Part shown: piece by piece, positions 1-7,901 of the stretch
Layout of the letters: every line of letters starts with the position of its first letter
How positions within the stretch are numbered: position 1 is the stretch's first letter
Source: Acidimicrobiia bacterium
Lineage (GTDB): Bacteria > Actinomycetota > Acidimicrobiia > Acidimicrobiales > CAIXPF01
Direction of reading: 5' to 3'
Length of the DNA: 64,000 bases
Assembly (NCBI GenBank): GCA_947476745.1
Contig: CANJRG010000020.1
Coordinates: 1 to 64,000, forward strand
Notes under the pieces: model-generated
What the model was told of the DNA's origin: nothing
Seen by the model: only the letters and a program-made list of their open reading frames with translations
Database searches by the model: none
Made by a program: the position numbers and the translations under genes

Positions 1-731
1 GCGTCGGACTCGTCGACCGAGCTGCCGACGTCACGGTGCAGGTCGGTGTACACCTGACGCTTGGTCTCACGCAGGGAGCGGGGCGACACTGTCGCCACCA
101 GGTCCCGTACGTACTGGTAGGTATGGTCGAGCAGCTCTTCCGGGGCGGTCACCGCGTTGACCAGACCGATCCGCTCCGCCTCTTCGGCGAGGATCACCCG
201 GCTGCTGTAGAGCAGCTCGTTGGCCCGACCCAACCCGACGATACGGGGAAGTATCCACGACATGCCCGCCTCGGCCGGCAGGTTGAGCTTGCCGTGCGAG
301 GTGGTGAGCTTGGCCCCGGCAGCGGCGAAGCGCAGGTCGCAGAAGCATGCCAGCACCATGCCGATGCCCGCCGCCGGTCCGTTGACCGCGGCAATGGTCG
401 GCTTGGTCATACCGAAGTGGAAGGCGAAGGGGTGGTCGAACTCGGGTCGGACGCCGTAACCCGGCCGTGCCAGCCGCTCGCGGATGCCCGGGTCGTAGCC
501 GCCCTTGGCCACGTGGCCCTCCAACGCCGCCGAGTCGGCGCCGGCACAGAAGCCCTTGCCCGCACCGGTCACCACGATCGCCCGTACCGCAGGGTCTGCC
601 TCGGCCTCGGCGAGACACCAGCGGTACTCGGTGTGCATGCGACCGGTCCAGGCATTGAGCCGGGCGGGCCGGTTCAAGGTGATGGTGGCGATGCGATCGG
701 CCACCGCGTAGGTGGTTGCCCGGAGTTCCAT
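1..731 (-). CDS. Enoyl-CoA hydratase/isomerase family protein (3' end outside window)
   Basis: Crotonase-fold protein, probably hydrating or isomerising an enoyl-CoA in beta-oxidation-like catabolism. The minus strand reads from ATG at 731 (MELRATTYAVADRIATITLN...) without a stop to the window edge, about 243 residues. Visible crotonase landmarks are the N-terminal TLNRPARLNAW, the oxyanion-hole segment GAGKGFCAGAD, the AAVNGPAAGIGMVLACFCDL segment and LPAEAGMSWILPRIVG, where the Glu occupies the usual catalytic acid region. The family normally has 250-270 residues, so little is missing. It diverges from the ABC binding-protein gene. The exact substrate cannot be told from sequence. Confidence 0.9.
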   Translation of the reverse strand, partial: MELRATTYAVADRIATITLNRPARLNAWTGRMHTEYRWCLAEAEADPAVRAIVVTGAGKGFCAGADSAALEGHVAKGGYDPGIRERLARPGYGVRPEFDHPFAFHFGMTKPTIAAVNGPAAGIGMVLACFCDLRFAAAGAKLTTSHGKLNLPAEAGMSWILPRIVGLGRANELLYSSRVILAEEAERIGLVNAVTAPEELLDHTYQYVRDLVATVSPRSLRETKRQVYTDLHRDVGSSVDESD

Positions 732-1044
732 CGCCGGATCCTACGACGCGCTCGCCGTGCCCGGGCTCACGCAGACGCGCCAACCGGACGACGGGATGCG
801 GCTATGGTGCGGCCACTCTTCGCCGTCGTCGCACGGCGGCATGGGGAAAAGTCAGATAGGGGACCGGAGCAGCGGCCATGGCCGCGGCAGCCACGGGTCC
901 GCCCCGGGGGACGGGGTGCCGTGGACGTCGCCGTCGCCACCGCCTCTTCGACGAGCCCGTAACCGCACGGGGACCGTCCCCGCTGCCGGGGGCGGGCTCG
1001 GACACTCCCCGACCTGGCGCTGACGACGAAGGGACACCAAAAAC
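732..1044. other. Intergenic region between divergent genes
   Basis: This 313-base gap lies between an enoyl-CoA hydratase gene on the minus strand and a binding-protein gene on the plus strand, so it must hold both promoters. Short GC-rich inverted repeats are visible near 970-1000 (ggggaccgtcccc). I see no convincing coding sequence, RNA gene or clear -35/-10 pair. Confidence 0.4.
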
Positions 1045-2640
1045 GTGATACGCAAGCCATTACCGGTCCTGGCGACCGTGGCCGCCTTCGGCCTGCTGGC
1101 CGCAGCCTGCGGCAGCAGCGGGAGCGACGAAGCAGCCACCGAGACCACCAAGGCCGCGGGGACAGCCACGACCGCCGCTTCCACCACCACCGGCGCACCT
1201 GCCACCACCGCACCGTTCAAAACCCCCACATCGATGGACGAGTGGGAGAAGGTCTGGGAGGCCGAGCGGGCTGCGGTGGTCAAGAAGATCCAGGACAACA
1301 AGTGGGGGGTTTCCGCCGACGGCAAGACCCTCACCGGGCCCGATGGTTTCACCGTGGACCTCTCCAAGTGTGCCGGCGGCAGCTGGAACGCCACCGAGGG
1401 CCTGACCGATACCGAAATCAAGTTCGGCCACACCATCTCGCTGTCGGGCACCACCGCCGACTACGGCAACGCCACCAAGACGGCGAAGCTGATGTTCGAC
1501 TACTACGGCAACAAGGGCCTGTTGACCGACAGCAACGGCAAGAACCGCAAGGTCGCCTACATCGTCAAGGACGACGGGTACGACCCGGCGCGTACCATCC
1601 CGCTGGTCGACGAGCTGATCGACTCGGAAAAGGTCTTCGCCATGTGGTCGCTCGGTACTGGGCCGAACCTGCGGACCTACGACAAGCTCAACCAGCGCTG
1701 CATCCCCAGCATCTTCATGCAGAGCGGGCACCCGGCGTTCGGCGATCCGGTCAACCACCCGTGGACGGTCGGCGCGCCCCAGATGTCCTATTCGACCGAG
1801 GCGGTGCTGTGGGCCGCGTTCATCGGCCAACACCTCAACGAGTTCCCCGGCGGCAAGGTGAAGGTCGCCTCGCTGATCATGAACAACGATTTCGGCAACA
1901 TCTACGACGCCTCGTTCAAAGCGGCCATCGCCGCCGACTCCGTCCTCAAGGACAAGGTCACCTACGTGTCCCAGAAGGTCGAGCCGCAGGCCCCGACCAT
2001 CGACGACCCGATGACGACCCTCGCCGCGGGCAAGCCCGACGTGTTCATCGCCATGGTGGCCGCCCAGCAGTGCACCCAGGCAGTGACCGTTGCCGCCAAC
2101 AACGGCATGAAAGAAGCAGTCAAGTACAAGATGCAGCCGGCGACCTGCAGCGGCTCCGGCTACATCAACAAGGAGAAGGTCGGCGGTGACGGCAAGGCGT
2201 CGGAAGGCTGGTGGCTGGTCAACCCCGGCTTCAAGGACCTCAACGACCCCGCCCAGTTCACCGATCCGTTCGTGGCGTGGGCGCGCAAGCTGATGCAGGA
2301 CAATGGCATCGACCCCAAGGCCTCGAGCTCGTTCAGCACCGGCATCTTCTACGCCTGGCCGCTCATTCAGACCTGGGCCATCGCCGGGAAGCTGAAGGGC
2401 GGCCTCACGCGGGCGAACGAACTGATCGCCGCCCGTACCCTGCAGATGACCCATCCCGGCTACCTGCCCGGGGTCAAGCTGCACCTCAACGGCAACACCG
2501 ACGCCTTCTCGACCGAGGCGGGGGTCTTCCAGCAGTGGGATGCCACCGGCCAGATCTGGGTGGTCAAGCCGCCGGTCATCGACCTCGACGGCAAGTCCAA
2601 GCCCTGCGCCTGGGATCTCCCCACGGCGAGCTGCAAGTAA
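1045..2640 (+). CDS. ABC transporter substrate-binding lipoprotein, branched-chain amino acid type (Peripla_BP_6)
   Basis: Extracytoplasmic solute receptor of the LivJ/AmiC-like class, anchored by lipidation. It starts at GTG 1045; residues 1-21 are a lipoprotein signal with lipobox LLAAAC and lipidated Cys22, followed by a Ser/Thr/Ala-rich linker to about residue 55. The core contains TEIKFGHTISLSGTTADYGN and KNRKVAYIVKDDGYDPARTI, typical of the two-lobed type I periplasmic fold, and LIMNNDFGNIYDASFKAA at the start of the second lobe. Length is 531 residues, longer than the usual 380-420. No permease or ATPase gene adjoins it, so it is an orphan receptor here; the ligand may be an amide, amino acid or aromatic compound. 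Confidence 0.9.
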   Translation: MIRKPLPVLATVAAFGLLAAACGSSGSDEAATETTKAAGTATTAASTTTGAPATTAPFKTPTSMDEWEKVWEAERAAVVKKIQDNKWGVSADGKTLTGPDGFTVDLSKCAGGSWNATEGLTDTEIKFGHTISLSGTTADYGNATKTAKLMFDYYGNKGLLTDSNGKNRKVAYIVKDDGYDPARTIPLVDELIDSEKVFAMWSLGTGPNLRTYDKLNQRCIPSIFMQSGHPAFGDPVNHPWTVGAPQMSYSTEAVLWAAFIGQHLNEFPGGKVKVASLIMNNDFGNIYDASFKAAIAADSVLKDKVTYVSQKVEPQAPTIDDPMTTLAAGKPDVFIAMVAAQQCTQAVTVAANNGMKEAVKYKMQPATCSGSGYINKEKVGGDGKASEGWWLVNPGFKDLNDPAQFTDPFVAWARKLMQDNGIDPKASSSFSTGIFYAWPLIQTWAIAGKLKGGLTRANELIAARTLQMTHPGYLPGVKLHLNGNTDAFSTEAGVFQQWDATGQIWVVKPPVIDLDGKSKPCAWDLPTASCK

Positions 2641-2642
2641 CC

Positions 2643-2693
2643 GACGGGCGAGGCCCGGGTGCCGCGCCGCGGTGCCCGGGCCCACCGCCCGTC
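2643..2693. terminator. Bidirectional GC hairpin between convergent genes
   Basis: An imperfect inverted repeat runs from gacgggcg at 2643 to cgcccgtc ending at 2693, with an inner pair of ggcccggg / cccgggcc arms around a short GC loop. It sits in the 103-base gap between the converging binding-protein gene and the small gene ending at 2744. There is no T-run, as is common for terminators of high-GC actinobacteria. Confidence 0.65.
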
Positions 2694-2743
2694 CCGTTCT
2701 GACCGGTACCGGCCGCCCGCCCCTGCAGGCGGCCGGTCCACGT

Positions 2744-3142
2744 TCAGTCGTTGGGCCGGGCCGGGATACGGAAGATGTCCGCCGTGCGGGCGAACGCCTC
2801 GGCCGACCACGGTGGGCCGACCCCGTCGAGGATCCAGCACACCAGCGTGTACAGGTCACGGTCGGCCGCTTCGACATCGAGCGGCTCGAGGTCCACCACC
2901 AGCGCGGCTATTTCGAGGCCCGACGGGAACGGCCGCCCGGAACGACCGAGGAAGGTCAACTCGTAGGCCCGCCCGTCGACGGCCACCACCGCCGGCGGTC
3001 CGAACGGATCGTCGTCCAGGCCAAAGCGGATAGCGAAGAACCGGGTGAACTCCGGGTAGTGGCCCAACTCCGGTTCGACCAGCAACGGCACCGATCGCAG
3101 GCCCGGCGGCACCTCGGCGAGGACGGTCACGATGGCACTCAT
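2744..3142 (-). CDS. Conserved-looking protein of unknown function, last gene of the Rieske/dehalogenase operon
   Basis: A 132-residue cytoplasmic protein starting at ATG 3142 (MSAIVTVLAEVPPGLRSVPLL). The start overlaps the stop of the upstream hydrolase gene by an ATGA, which favours translational coupling and fixes the start. The sequence is mixed alpha/beta with no signal peptide, membrane segment or metal-binding motif; a central block, AVVAVDGRAYELTFLGRSGR, looks beta-rich. I do not recognise the family. The operon position suggests a role connected with the upstream Rieske oxygenase and hydrolase, but that is inference only. Confidence 0.75.
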   Translation of the reverse strand: MSAIVTVLAEVPPGLRSVPLLVEPELGHYPEFTRFFAIRFGLDDDPFGPPAVVAVDGRAYELTFLGRSGRPFPSGLEIAALVVDLEPLDVEAADRDLYTLVCWILDGVGPPWSAEAFARTADIFRIPARPND

Positions 3143-4074
3143 CGGGATCGCACCGCCCGGTCCGCGAAGTCCACGAGCAGCTCGCCGATCTCCGCTCCCG
3201 AATCCTCCTGCAGGAAGTGGCGACCGGTCACCGTGTGCAGGCCCTCGGCATGGGGCCACAGCTGGTGCCAGCGTGGGGCCACGGCGTCGATGGTGAACAC
3301 GTCGTCCTCACGGCCCCAGATCACGGTGGCGGGCAGGCGCAGCCCGGCGACGCCGGCCTCGAGCCGGCGGAACCGCTCGGTGGCCAGGTCGCTCGGCAGG
3401 CTCAGCGGGATCCAGCGCGGCCACTGCCAGGTGAGCCGGCGTTGGTCGGCGGTGGCGGTGACCGCTTCGTAGGCGGCGCGGCCGGTGGCCTCGTAGCGGT
3501 CGCGGTCCACCGTTGACAGGTACACCCCGCGGCCGGGCATCGCCGCCTGGCGGCCGAGCAGGTACGGCCCGGCGACGGGCGCGTGCATGGTGCGCCACGG
3601 CACCATCCGATGGTGGAAATCGGCGGACGGCTCGACCCAGGCCCAGGTCGACATGACCGCCACCGCCGCGAAGCGGGCCGGCCGGCTCAGCAGCGCGGCG
3701 AGACCGGTCGGCCCTCCCCAGTCGTGACAGACCAGCACCGCAGCGTCGAGGTCCAAGGCGTCGACGAGGGCCACCAGGTTAGCGGCGTGGTTGTCCAGGC
3801 TGTGGGCGGAGGCGATGTGCGGTCGCTCCGACAGACCCAGGCCGATCTGGTCGGGCACGACGACCCGGTAGCCGGCTGCCAGCAGGGGCGGCATGGTGTC
3901 GCGCCACAGGTAGCCCCAGGTCGGGTTGCCGTGCAGCAGCAGCACCGGCGTGGCATCCGGTGGGCCCTCGTCGATGTAGTGCATCTGCCAACCGTTGACC
4001 CCGAGAAACCTCGAACGGTACGGGTAGCGGCCCGCGATGTCGGGACCGAGGTCGGCGATGGTGCGGGGGCTCAT
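3139..4074 (-). CDS. Haloalkane dehalogenase-like alpha/beta hydrolase
   Basis: A 311-residue alpha/beta hydrolase starting at ATG 4074, with ATGA overlaps to the gene before and the gene after. It has HGNPTW at residues 48-53, where Asn50 matches a halide-stabilising position of haloalkane dehalogenases. In VCHDWGG the nucleophile is Asp118, not Ser, followed by Trp119, the second halide-binding position of the family. A late strand IWGREDDVF offers Asp257 or Asp258 as the acid, and GRHFLQED supplies His286. The family hydrolyses carbon-halogen bonds to alcohols via an ester intermediate. Epoxide hydrolases are related and also use Asp, but HGNPTW with DWG favours dehalogenase. Confidence 0.85.
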   Translation of the reverse strand: MSPRTIADLGPDIAGRYPYRSRFLGVNGWQMHYIDEGPPDATPVLLLHGNPTWGYLWRDTMPPLLAAGYRVVVPDQIGLGLSERPHIASAHSLDNHAANLVALVDALDLDAAVLVCHDWGGPTGLAALLSRPARFAAVAVMSTWAWVEPSADFHHRMVPWRTMHAPVAGPYLLGRQAAMPGRGVYLSTVDRDRYEATGRAAYEAVTATADQRRLTWQWPRWIPLSLPSDLATERFRRLEAGVAGLRLPATVIWGREDDVFTIDAVAPRWHQLWPHAEGLHTVTGRHFLQEDSGAEIGELLVDFADRAVRSR

Positions 4075-5225
4075 CGGCCGGCCACCTCGGCGACCAACCG
4101 GTCGACCGCGGCGAGGTGTTCGACCAGGCCCTGCTCGTTGCGGCCGATCTGCAGCTCGCGCACCGCCCCGCACGCGATGTTGCGCTGCACCTGTTCGGCC
4201 ACGGCGAAGTCTTCGTCGGGGATCGTGACCCGTACCCGGTCCCAGTTGCGCTCCCACAGCTCGTGCTCGTCGACCCGGTCGGCGGGCACCAACATCGACA
4301 GCCGGCACCTGGTCCGGCCCGGGTCGTCGCGGTCGGGCCTGAACGAGAACACCTCGAAGTGGCCGGCCTGCCACTGCAGCACCGAGCCGGGCATCAGCAC
4401 CACGGGCAGGCTGAGGTCGGACCACAGCTCCCACTCGCCGCGCGCACTGGCGGCGAGGTGCCGGCCCAGACGGTTCTTGGGGATGGCCACACCGAAGTGC
4501 TCGCCGTAGCGGTCTACCAGCCAGGTGTTGGCCGGCAGGTACGGGGCGATCGTGGTGCGATGCAGGTACTTGAGGTGGTACAGCTCGAGGAACCCGTCGG
4601 TGAGCAGCTTCCAGTTGCAGGCCACGTCGTACTCGACGGCGGCGTAGAACACGGCGTTGCCGAAGCCGAGCCGGCTGAACAGCGCATCGAGATCGGCCCC
4701 GAGCCACTCGGCCACCGAACGGGGGGCCGGACCCGGCTCGGTCGTCACCCACACCACCCCGTGACGTTCCTCGCACCACACGGTGCGCAGGCCCCGCCCG
4801 CACGGCGCGGAGGAGAACAGGGCGGCGTCGGCCACCGAGCGCAGCGAACCGTCGAGCTCGTAGGACCATCCGTGGAACGAGCACGAGAAGGCCCGTGCGG
4901 TGCCTTCGCTCTCCCGCTCGACGGTGGCACCGCGGTGCGCGCAGGCGTTGACCAGCGCCCGGACCTGCCCGTCGCGGCCGCGCACGATGATCAGGGGAAG
5001 TCCCCCGAGCTCGACGGCCCGGAAATCGCCCGGCTGTGGGATCTCGGTGCCGTGCAACGCCACCATCGGCCGGGCGGCCATCGCCGCCAGCTCGCCCCGG
5101 TGGCGGTCGCGGCAGGTGTAGACCGACGCCGGCAGCGCCACGGCAGGGCCCTCGGCCGGAGACGGGCCGTCGCTGAACAGCGCCATGAGACGGTCACCGA
5201 GCGCGAGTTCCTGATCACGGTTCAC
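4071..5225 (-). CDS. Rieske non-heme iron oxygenase, alpha subunit type
   Basis: Terminal oxygenase that receives electrons through a [2Fe-2S] Rieske cluster and activates O2 at mononuclear iron. The 384-residue protein starts at ATG 5225. The Rieske motif is complete: Cys95-x-His97 in NACAHRG and Cys115-x2-His118 in CSFHGW. The catalytic domain carries GFLELYHLKYLHRTT, matching the iron-binding region with two histidines. No ferredoxin or reductase gene lies next to it, so electron partners must be encoded elsewhere. It is first in a three-gene operon ending in a dehalogenase-like hydrolase and a small unknown protein. Substrate class is unknown; aromatic, steroid and quaternary-amine oxygenases share this layout. 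Confidence 0.9.
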   Translation of the reverse strand: MNRDQELALGDRLMALFSDGPSPAEGPAVALPASVYTCRDRHRGELAAMAARPMVALHGTEIPQPGDFRAVELGGLPLIIVRGRDGQVRALVNACAHRGATVERESEGTARAFSCSFHGWSYELDGSLRSVADAALFSSAPCGRGLRTVWCEERHGVVWVTTEPGPAPRSVAEWLGADLDALFSRLGFGNAVFYAAVEYDVACNWKLLTDGFLELYHLKYLHRTTIAPYLPANTWLVDRYGEHFGVAIPKNRLGRHLAASARGEWELWSDLSLPVVLMPGSVLQWQAGHFEVFSFRPDRDDPGRTRCRLSMLVPADRVDEHELWERNWDRVRVTIPDEDFAVAEQVQRNIACGAVRELQIGRNEQGLVEHLAAVDRLVAEVAGR

Positions 5226-5335
5226 GAGCCACGACTCTACGCGTTCGGGATCCGGCCCGGCGCCCGCACCCGGGCGACGTACCGGCCCAAACGGCTTTGG
5301 CCTACCCCGGCTCGGTACGTAAGCTCGCGGCCCGT

Positions 5336-6742
5336 ATGGCCACCACCCCGACCGCAGCGTTCTCCATCTCCCTCGACTGCCGGCTGGACAACGTACCTGG
5401 CACGCTCGGAAGGCTGTGCTCGGCCATCGGCTCGGCTGGTGGCAACATCGGCGCTCTGGACGGGTTCGACGTGCGGGGCCCGGAGCTGCGACGCAACCTG
5501 GTGGTCCATTGCCGTGACGAGGCCCACCAGCTGCGGGTGGTGGACGCGGTACACGCCCTCGACGGGGTCACCCTGGTCGACTGGTGGGACCGCACCTTCC
5601 GCATGCACGAAGGCGGCAAGATCGAGACCACCGCGCTGTGCCCGGTCAACGACCGGGACGACCTGTCGATGGCCTACACGCCCGGCGTCGCCCGGGTGTG
5701 CATGGCCATACACGAGCAGCCGAAGCTGTCACACCGCTACACGATCCGCAAGAACACCGTGGCCATCGTGAGCAACGGCACCGCGGTGCTCGGTCTGGGC
5801 GACATCGGCCCCGAGGCGGCCATGCCGGTGATGGAGGGCAAGGCCCTGCTGTTCAAGGAGTTCGGCGGGGTCGACGGGTTCCCGGTGTGCATCAACGCCC
5901 GCACCGCCGACGAGGTGGTCGACCTGGTGCAGCGCATCGCCCCCACCTTCGGCGGGATCAACCTCGAGGACATCGCTGCGCCCGAGTGCTTCGAGATCGA
6001 GGAGCGGCTCAAGGCCAGCCTCGACATCCCTGTCTTCCACGACGACCAGCACGGCACCGCGGTGGTCACCCTGGCGGCGCTGTGGAACTCGCTGAAGATC
6101 ACCGGCAAAAAGATGGAGGACCTCTCCGTCGTCATCGCCGGCATGGGCGCCGCCGGGGTGGCAATCGGCAAGATCCTCATCAACGCCGGGGTGGGCGAGA
6201 TCGTCGGCTGCGACCGTATCGGCGCCATCTTCCAGGGCCGCGACGGCATGAACCCGGCCAAGCAGTGGTTCGCCGAGAACACCAACCCCTCCCGCAAGGA
6301 GGGCACCATCGCCGAGGTCATGCGGGGCACCGACGTGTTCATCGGGGTGAGCGGGCCCGACCTCATCACCGCCGCCGAGGTCCGATCGATGGCCAAGGAC
6401 CCCATCGTGTTCGCCATGGCCAACCCCAACCCCGAGATCCGGCCCGAGGCCGCCGACGGGCTGGCTGCGGTCATGGCCACCGGGCGCAGCGACTACCCGA
6501 ACCAGATCAACAACGTGCTGGCCTTCCCCGGCCTGTTCCGTGGGGCCCTCGACGTGAACGCCACCGACATCACCGAGAACATGAAGCTCGCCGCCGCGGT
6601 GGCCATCGCCGAGTCGGTGTCCGACGCCGAGCTGTCCCCGGCGTTCGTGGTGCCCTCGGTGTTCGACCACACCGTCGTGGCCCGGGTCGCCCCGGCGGTG
6701 TCCCGCGCCGCGGAGGCCGACGGGGTCACCCGCCCGCTCTGA
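5336..6742 (+). CDS. NAD(P)-dependent malic enzyme with N-terminal ACT domain
   Basis: Oxidative decarboxylation of malate to pyruvate, linking the citric-acid cycle to acetyl-CoA or NAD(P)H supply. The chosen start is ATG 5336 (MATTPTAAFSISLDCRL), giving 468 residues; a TTG at 5297 is possible but less likely. Residues 10-85 look like an ACT regulatory domain (DNVPGTLGRLCSAIGSAGGNIG). The malic N domain follows, with MAYTPGVARVC, SNGTAVLGLGDIGPEAAMPV and the metal/substrate region FHDDQHGTAVV. The NAD-binding domain has VVIAGMGAAGVAIGKIL and FAMANPNPEI. The ACT-malic arrangement is known in actinobacteria and firmicutes and suggests amino-acid-type allostery. Confidence 0.95.
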   Translation: MATTPTAAFSISLDCRLDNVPGTLGRLCSAIGSAGGNIGALDGFDVRGPELRRNLVVHCRDEAHQLRVVDAVHALDGVTLVDWWDRTFRMHEGGKIETTALCPVNDRDDLSMAYTPGVARVCMAIHEQPKLSHRYTIRKNTVAIVSNGTAVLGLGDIGPEAAMPVMEGKALLFKEFGGVDGFPVCINARTADEVVDLVQRIAPTFGGINLEDIAAPECFEIEERLKASLDIPVFHDDQHGTAVVTLAALWNSLKITGKKMEDLSVVIAGMGAAGVAIGKILINAGVGEIVGCDRIGAIFQGRDGMNPAKQWFAENTNPSRKEGTIAEVMRGTDVFIGVSGPDLITAAEVRSMAKDPIVFAMANPNPEIRPEAADGLAAVMATGRSDYPNQINNVLAFPGLFRGALDVNATDITENMKLAAAVAIAESVSDAELSPAFVVPSVFDHTVVARVAPAVSRAAEADGVTRPL

Positions 6743-6803
6743 TCCCGGCAGGTTCTACCCGGCGCCCGACCACCGCACCACCGCACCCGGAGGAGACCCG
6801 TCC

Positions 6804-7856
6804 GTGCTCATCGAGTCCCTGCTCCCCCTCGGCAAGCTCGACCCTGGATTGCGCGAGCCGGAGACCCCACTCGACATCCGCGACTTCGCCCGGCTCGCCG
6901 CAGTGGCCGAGGGGGTCGGTCTCGGCGCGGTGCTGGTGGAGGAGACCAAGGACGATCCCTTCCAGCTCCTGGCGCTCGGGGCCACCACGACCTCGCGCAT
7001 CGGGCTCGGCACGTCGGTGGCCATGGCCTTCCCCCGCAGCCCGACCTCGACCGCCATGTCGGCCTGGTCATTGCAAAAGCTGTCCAACGGGCGTTTCGTG
7101 CTCGGTCTCGGCACCCAGGTACGCGCCCACATCGAGCGTCGCTACGGGTTCCGCTGGTCGGCACCCGCCCCGTGGGCGCGTGACTACATCGGCGCCATGC
7201 GGGCGGTGTGGGACTGCTGGCAGACCGGTGAGCCACTGCACTTCGAGAGCGAGCACTACAAGCTCAACCTGATGGTGCCGCTGTTCAACCCGGGGCCCAT
7301 TGAGCACCCGCGCATCCCGGTGCACCTGGCGGCCATCGGCCCCAACATGTGTGCGGTGGCCGGCGAGGTGGCAGACGGCATCCGACTGCACCCGGTGTGC
7401 ACCGCCAAGTTCATCGACGAGGAGGTGGTGCCCAACCTCGCCCGTGGTGCGGCCCGGGCCGGCCGGAACCCCCGCGACGTCGAGATCTGCCTCAAGCCGC
7501 TCATCGCCACGGCACCTGACGCCGAGAAGCTGGAGCGGGTCGTGCGCACCGTGCGGGCCCGGGTGGCGTTCTACCTGTCCACCCCGTCCTACCGGGTGGC
7601 TTTCCGTACCCTGGGCTGGGAGGACATCGCCGAGCAGGCCTCGGTGCTGTCGCGGGCGCAGCGGTGGGAGGAACTGCCCGGCCTGGTGCACGACGAGATG
7701 TTGCATACCGTGGCAACCGTGGGCACCTACGACGAGATCGCCGGGAAGCTCAACGAGCGCTTCGCCGACCGGGTCGACCGGCTCGAGTTCTCGGTGCCGG
7801 TGAACGGTCCGGCCGACGCCGAGGCGTTCCGGGCGATCCTGGCCGAGTTGCGTTGA
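6804..7856 (+). CDS. F420-type luciferase-like monooxygenase (LLM) family oxidoreductase
   Basis: A 350-residue TIM-barrel protein starting at GTG 6804 behind an AGGAGA ribosome site at 6790. It shows the LLM landmarks IGLGTSVAMAFPRSPTSTA, the cofactor-region LSNGRFVLGLGTQV and IPVHLAAIGPNMCAVAGEVA. In actinobacteria such proteins usually use coenzyme F420 for hydride transfer, though FMN-dependent relatives exist. It lies 61 bases downstream of the malic enzyme gene in the same direction. It is one of four LLM proteins in the window (the others start at 16238, 53990 and 62608). The substrate is unknown. Confidence 0.88.
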   Translation: MLIESLLPLGKLDPGLREPETPLDIRDFARLAAVAEGVGLGAVLVEETKDDPFQLLALGATTTSRIGLGTSVAMAFPRSPTSTAMSAWSLQKLSNGRFVLGLGTQVRAHIERRYGFRWSAPAPWARDYIGAMRAVWDCWQTGEPLHFESEHYKLNLMVPLFNPGPIEHPRIPVHLAAIGPNMCAVAGEVADGIRLHPVCTAKFIDEEVVPNLARGAARAGRNPRDVEICLKPLIATAPDAEKLERVVRTVRARVAFYLSTPSYRVAFRTLGWEDIAEQASVLSRAQRWEELPGLVHDEMLHTVATVGTYDEIAGKLNERFADRVDRLEFSVPVNGPADAEAFRAILAELR

Positions 7857-7862
7857 CCCACG

Positions 7863-7894
7863 CCGGGGCCGGCCGGCCGTCGGCCCGGCCCCGG
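7863..7894. terminator. Bidirectional hairpin between convergent genes
   Basis: Perfect ten-base arms, ccggggccgg at 7863-7872 and ccggccccgg at 7885-7894, enclose a 12-base GC loop in the 45-base gap between the LLM gene and the secreted dehydrogenase gene. The position in a tail-to-tail gap supports a shared terminator; there is no U-tract. Confidence 0.65.
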
Positions 7895-7901
7895 ACCTCG
7901 C

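Noticed and set aside
1060-2877. A very long minus-strand frame opposite the ABC binding-protein gene
   Set aside because: It is antisense to a clearly recognised gene, rich in Arg, Gly and Ala, and without motifs, as expected from third-position GC bias. Several similarly long antisense frames elsewhere were rejected for the same reason.
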